Below, piece after piece: positions 59,301 through 64,000 of a stretch of 64,000 nucleotides of DNA (the stretch's first letter is position 1; each line of letters opens with the position of its first letter). The DNA lies in NCBI GenBank assembly GCA_027886185.1, contig WOAB01000098.1, positions 310,001 to 374,000 of the forward strand, written 5' to 3'. The position numbers were made by a program, and so were the translations under genes. This stretch comes from Rheum nobile. Taxonomy: Eukaryota > Streptophyta > Magnoliopsida > Caryophyllales > Polygonaceae. The notes under the pieces are model-generated. The model saw only the letters and a program-made list of their open reading frames with translations, was not told where the DNA came from and did no database searches.

Positions 59301-62300
59301 AGGATCACATCTGCTGAAAAACCCGTCTGCCTACGAGAACAATGATTCAGGTGATAACAATTTTCAGTAGCTAAACCGCCCATTTTGCACTAAACCACTA
59401 ATGTGTGTGAAAATGTCCTTATACTCCTTTTTTTTTTAAATTATTAGTAATACAATGTTTTTTTCACATTTTTTATTATTTTTTTAAAAAAGTAATTATT
59501 TCCGGAAAAAAATTCCCAATATTTTTTTTCCTATTTTTTTCCCAAAAATTAATACCATGCACTGATGTATTTTATCATTTTAATCATGCACTTTAACATA
59601 TTAACTCATGTATTTTATATATGCACTTAATTTTATATTTATTTCTTTTTTAAAAAATATTACTTTTTCAATTTTTTTCTTCCAAAAAATAATACATTGT
59701 ACTTTAGCATTTTAATCATACACTTGAACATACTAACTCATGCATTTCAAGTGTAAAAAAAACTCATAACATCACTTTAACATTTTATTCATGCACTTTA
59801 ACATACTATCTCATGCACTATATGTATAAAAAATTCGAAAAAAATTCATTTTGAAAAAAAAATTAGTAAAAAAAATTTGAAAAAAATTAATTTTGGGAAA
59901 AGATATTTTTTGAAAAATTAATAAGTAAAAAAAAAAAGATTAAAAAAAATGGTATTACTCGTAATCTTAAAAAAGAACGGGGGTATAAGGGTCTTTTTAC
60001 ACAAATGAACGGCAAAAATGACGGAAGGATCTCTTGGATGGTTTTTTATTTACGGAAGCCTGTTATGGGGTTGTTTAGAATAATTATCGATATAACGGGT
60101 AATTTTGTACAAAATGGACCATATAACGGGTGGTTTGACACAAAAATCCTTTTTTGTAAATAATTGCAGCTTTAGAAAATAGGTTCATTATTCAAAAGAG
60201 CTCATTAGAAGTCTAAGATGACCATTTAAATGAGTTGACTGGTCAATACAACTGGTCAATGCCAGTCTTAAATGAGTTGACCAATCGCTTTTTTTTTTCA
60301 ATCAACTTGTGTTTATCTTAAAATTTTAAAATACATATATAGTTCAATCCAAATGCACATTGTACAATGCAAACCCACATATTTCATTCGACGTTGACCG
60401 ATCGAGATTTTTTTTCTTTCTTTCTGACCAACTTGTGTTTGTCCTAAAAATTCGAGATGCACTTATGGTATACATTCCAAATGCACATAGTATACAACAA
60501 AAAAGCATGTATAGTTCAATTCATATTTTTTTCCTGACCAACTTGTGTTTTTCTGAAAAACAAAATACGGGACAATCCAAATGCATAGTGTACAATACAA
60601 AAACACATATAGTTCAACTTATTTAATTTTTTCCATGAACGACTTGTGTTTGTATTAATAATTCAAAATGCACATATCGTACAATCCAAATGTACATTGT
60701 GTATAATACAAAAACACATATAGTTCAATTGATATTTTTTTTTCACTAGCCAACTATTCGTTGCCTTAAAAATAAAAAATGCACATAACGCACAATCCCA
60801 ATGCACATAACGCGCAATCCAAATGCTTATAACATGCAACCCAAATGTACATAACGTACAATCCAATTGTATATAATGTACAACACAAAAAGCATATATA
60901 TCTAGATGTGGATTTGGATAGAACTAGATATGCATTTGGATATAACTTGATGTGTTTTTGGGTTTATTTTGTATGGACACTTGGATTTATGTTATATGTG
61001 TATTTGAATTATACTAGATATGAACTTTATAAAAATTTGAAATTTGTTGGATGTTCAATTAAATTTGATTGAATGTGCATTTGAATTTAACTGGATGTCT
61101 GCAAGTGACTGAATGTGCATTTAGAAATTTTTTAAACTATATGTGCGTTTGGAATTTACAAATTGAACACAATTTGACCCTTAAAAAATTGCTCATGACT
61201 CGGTGGTCAATGGCCAGAGACCGACGCTCAACGCTGGAGATCGACGGTTAATGCCGGAGATCAATCATATTGACCAGTCAATTCTAAATAATCATGTGTT
61301 CAACACATGCTCATTTAAATGATGACTGAGCTTGAGACTGTAATGGACCTTTTTATTTAAACTTGTAAATAAATTACCAAATCGCCACCTTTTCTTTTCC
61401 TCCCCTTGAGCCCATCTCACTCAAATCCAATGGATGTGAGTTATTCTCAATATTCTTAATTATGGGTGCCCCGGTTCATACACGAGTGCTACCCTATATG
61501 TATATGTATGTAGAGGGAGTTTCACATATATTTGATCTTTATTGTACAATATGAGAAATATTATGGGCCATTGGATCAAGGAGATGGAGGGCTGAGATTA
61601 AAAGAGGTGAAAAAGTGTGAATAGTGGCGCGGTGGCATAACCGTAAATACGGCAAATTTTTTTTTTCGGTCAACAACTTTTTTTTTCTTTTTTTTCCGTC
61701 TCTGATCGTTTTGGAATAGACGATTATTGACGTTCACATGTAAGTACTACATGTTCATTTTTCTATGCTGTAAGGTTTACATATAACATGTTCATGTTCA
61801 AACACATGTCTTTGTGTATTTAAAGTTTATTTGTGAACTTCAGTGCACAAATAAATGAACGTTAAGAGCTTATTTGTGATATAGGTTACTCTAGATTGAT
61901 CAGGGGACGAGAAAAAAAAATTATTGACACAAAAATATCGACGGTCGAGATCGCTTCGCATGTTGTACGATAAGAGCCTGTTGTATATGATCCTCAATCT
62001 ATGTATGTATATTAATGTAATTATATGAGGAAGTCATTTGCTAGTTATGTTGTCCTTACGTCCATTAAAAAGAAATTAAGTAAGCCGAAGAAACTGATAT
62101 AGGTATGAATACGTACCTAAGTTGACATACTTATATCCAAGGCGTGCAAGGCCACTTGATACTAGTGCATCAGCTGCAGCAACAAGTAAAATTAACAAAC
62201 GTCACGTACTCATTAATCAAACCAAATGATCTATTAATTAATACTCGTACTACATTAAATTACATTTTACCTGTTTCTCTTATCAACTTCTCATCGATAC

Positions 62301-62329
62301 TACACGCAAAATGGTTCCAACTGTTCCAC
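56366..62329 (-). CDS. Alpha-galactosidase (GH27), 14 exons, first exon outside window
   Basis: Secreted or vacuolar glycosidase that removes terminal alpha-1,6-galactose from raffinose-family sugars and galactomannans. Exons on the minus strand: 62271-62329, 62117-62173, 59215-59249, 59005-59108, 58784-58859, 58618-58676, 58481-58546, 58017-58100, 57842-57906, 57661-57743, 57400-57490, 57168-57217, 56570-56710, 56366-56458. All joins are GT-AG and keep one frame of 353 residues with a stop at 56366-56368. Motifs in order: WNSWNHFACSIDEKLI, YKYVNLDDCWGEQY, MFPSGIKALADYVHGKGLKL, LKYDNCNN (nucleophile Asp), NSWRTTGDI (acid/base Asp), GGWNDPDMLEVGNGGMT, IGCDVRSIDRTTL, LWNRSGSPSNITAYWSDI. The signal peptide exon is not seen and should lie beyond 64000. 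Intact as far as visible. Confidence 0.95.
59250..60155. other. AT-rich inverted-repeat material in the large alpha-galactosidase intron
   Basis: Segments near 59400-59460 (gtccttatactcc, ttagtaatac) recur inverted near 59945-60005 (gtattactcg, gggtataagggtc). Outer parts (aaaccgcccattttgcac against an inverted aaaccaccc...ccattttgtac) also pair weakly. Probably an old TIR transposon or fold-back element. No coding frame. Confidence 0.5.
60166..61364. mobile_element. Mutator-like non-autonomous element in the alpha-galactosidase intron (candidate)
   Basis: Near-identical 10-base flanks (gtaaataatt at 60156, gtaaataaat at 61365) surround ends that pair as tttagaaaataggttcatta against tttaaataaaaaggtccatta. 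The inner ccatttaaatgag and ttgactggtcaata segments are also inverted. Size 1.2 kb, no coding frame. Confidence 0.6.
60300..61150. repeat. Repeat array of about 110 bp units, partly inverted
   Basis: Five imperfect units between 60300 and 60900 carry cttgtgtttgt, caatccaaatgcaca and acacatatagttcaa in the same order. From 60900 to 61150 the related text is inverted (tgtgcatttggaatt). Lies inside the element at 60166-61364. Confidence 0.75.
61365..62116. other. Rest of the large alpha-galactosidase intron
   Basis: AT-rich, no coding frame or clear repeat seen. Confidence 0.6.
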
Positions 62330-62737
62330 CTGAATTTCAACGTACACTTACAATTACATTCACAAATCGATGGAGAAGTTAGTACATTAATCAACAAATT
62401 TGGGTGCAGGGGGACATGGTTAGGTGACCGGTTGTTTTCACCAAGCACATGGGTTTCATAATCCTCCATCCGTGATTTGCTATTCAAATTAAAAGCTAAG
62501 GCAACGTACCGAAAACTGCAAAGTAAACCAACCACTCCTACTCCTAGACCCTAGTGATGAATTTGCACATACGGAGTAATGTAATTTGGAAGCAATTAAG
62601 TAATTGTTTCGGTCCTCTGCTTGTCGGCGTTTTTAATTTTAAATAAAAACAAGGTTGAAATTATCTAAGGCCAGTAGGACCAAAAAATTAAGAAACAAGG
62701 AGGCCCATTATCCCTTTTTCATATGAATATTTGAAAA
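62330..62737. other. Upstream intron of alpha-galactosidase, nothing else recognised
   Basis: Ends with a good splice acceptor (ttgaaattcag before 62329 on the minus strand). No upstream exon with the expected gly-rich N-terminus and donor was found. Confidence 0.6.
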
Positions 62738-63238
62738 TTGCTCCCCTTCTTTTCCGTCTTGTTTAATGACCTCCATATACATGACTTAACAATTTTCTCC
62801 TACCTCTCTCAGTCACTTCCCCCCTCTACAGATCCTGTGGTTCGCGATTCCTCCTCACTCAAACCCTCGTTTCCTCCTCCATCGTCTCCATTTCCACCGA
62901 CTCTGACCTCTCAGGTTGACCTTCTCTGGTGTTCTCCGACATTCCCGCTGTTTGCTATGAAAAGAGGCTCTGAATCTCAAGAGGTTTCCGACTCGACGTC
63001 GCCAACGCCATCTGGTCCGGCGGTGCCAACGCTCTTCTCACGGCGGTCCAGATCCTCTTCCGCATCATTCTTCTCGCTACCGGCGTCTCCGTCGCTCCTG
63101 TCGATCTTGAAAACCTCCAGCGTATTCTACGAATGCTCTCTTGCTACCGAGTCTTTGACGAGCATCTTTCTCCCAAGACCACCGCCTCCACCATCGAGCA
63201 TCTTTCTCCCAGGTGACATTCAAGTTTTTTCGGTTTAG
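62738..63238 (+). other. Unidentified open region, two overlapping frames
   Basis: The long frame starting at 62738 is Ser/Pro-rich and looks like a C/T-rich leader read as protein. Another + strand frame over about 62970-63190 reads LDVANAIWSGGANALLTAVQ and later LENLQRILRMLSCYRVFDEH. That weakly recalls the dimerisation part of plant O-methyltransferases (leucine-rich LRML...VF). If so it is a fragment, since nothing else of that enzyme follows. A possible splice donor (ccag/gtatag) lies at about 63375. I do not assign a function. Confidence 0.3.
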
Positions 63239-64000
63239 GGTTTTTTCTCTAATTTTATCCAACTCGACTATTTCTCTCTTACAGAATCACACTTCTATTG
63301 CTTCTATTCTTTGAATCGAAAACTTTCTCCCTCGAAGCACAACTAAGTCGCCCTGGTTCGTTTTAAGCTTTCCAGGTATAGTTCTTCTCTTGGTAGAGTT
63401 TGATTTTGCTAACTTAATTCTACCCTTGCTTAACTATGTATAAGTTGAATTTTTATGAAGTTTTTGAGCAATATAATTTTAGTGATGCTAGTGCCAAGCC
63501 TTTTTATTCCTATCTTAAATCTGTGACTACGGTAGACAAGACATGTAGTTTTAACTGAAGGCTTTTGAAGGGTTCAATCTAGGTAATGGAATCAGATATA
63601 GTATAATTGTAACAGAATCAATTGGAAACCTTGAATGAGGATAGTTAATTATCATGTTGTTTTGTGTTGGAATGGATGGAATTAGATTTTGGTTAGTCCG
63701 TTAGTGGACTTGATTGAAATTCAGTGTGCGATTAATTTGGATATCTAAGCTAACTACTTTCTGTTTGTTTTGTTTTGCAACAACAAAAACTTACGGGATT
63801 TTTCTTTCTTGGTTCTTAGATTGCTTTAACATTCAATACAGAATAAGAAATTCATTTTTGGCTCAGGAGGACCAATTGCCATTTCTAGATAATTCCAAGT
63901 GAAGTTGTGACTGATGACATAGGCAGATTCTTGCTCTGATGAGGAATCTATGGTTGTGGCTTCAGTTGTTCCTCTTTCTGGCACTGTGCCAATTTCTCTT
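63239..64000. other. Flanking DNA at the right edge, nothing recognised
   Basis: No open frame of note. T-rich intron-like composition on the + strand. Confidence 0.5.

Overview
The window is plant nuclear DNA (flowering plant, probably a eudicot; species not determinable from sequence alone). About 50 kb is a nested stack of mostly dead transposable elements, followed by intergenic DNA and the 3' two-thirds of a host alpha-galactosidase (GH27) gene on the minus strand with introns. There is no bacterial gene, operon, CRISPR array or rRNA.

Layout. 1-5930: Ty1/copia element on the minus strand (left LTR cut by the window edge, gag-pol in one frame with three stops, right LTR). 5931-8813: AT-rich DNA with a hAT-type MITE (8-bp target duplication), a short Mutator-like element and a Stowaway MITE. 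8814-14385: a Mutator-like element (MULE) with two convergent broken genes, a plant mobile domain (PMD) gene on + and a FAR1/MULE transposase on -, plus the same short palindromic repeat at five internal places. 15473-21620: relic of a Tat-like Ty3/gypsy element, split by a + strand Athila-like element (17760-21509, duplication ACCAC). 21626-24506: non-autonomous LTR element carrying a gag fragment, sitting head to head with a minus-strand chromovirus relic (24510-27395). 27396-33920: Athila-like element coding only for gag-protease. 34397-37481 and 54318-54980: two halves of one L1-type LINE (minus), split by a composite gag-protease Athila-like element (37482-54317, duplication GTCTG). One LTR of that composite is itself split by a Tekay/Del-like chromovirus (38448-46960, duplication AACCA), whose gag end and 5' LTR are replaced by a 1.85-kb array of nested palindromes with tRNA-like motifs. 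55015-56060: a 93-bp tandem duplication and a MITE. 56366-62329: alpha-galactosidase exons, with a 2.9-kb intron filled by inverted-repeat elements. 62330-64000: probably upstream intron or flank, with an unresolved C/T-rich open region.

How things relate. Target duplications give an insertion order: LINE, then composite Athila-like element, then Tekay-like element; and separately Tat relic, then Athila-like element. The three Athila-like copies share one gag-protease plan with no reverse transcriptase or integrase, so they probably depended on enzymes supplied in trans. Comparing these copies with each other shows that all seven TAG stops replace CAG, the mark expected from deamination of methylated CHG sites. 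Most striking is that three unrelated element families each carry their own family of short GC-rich palindromes.
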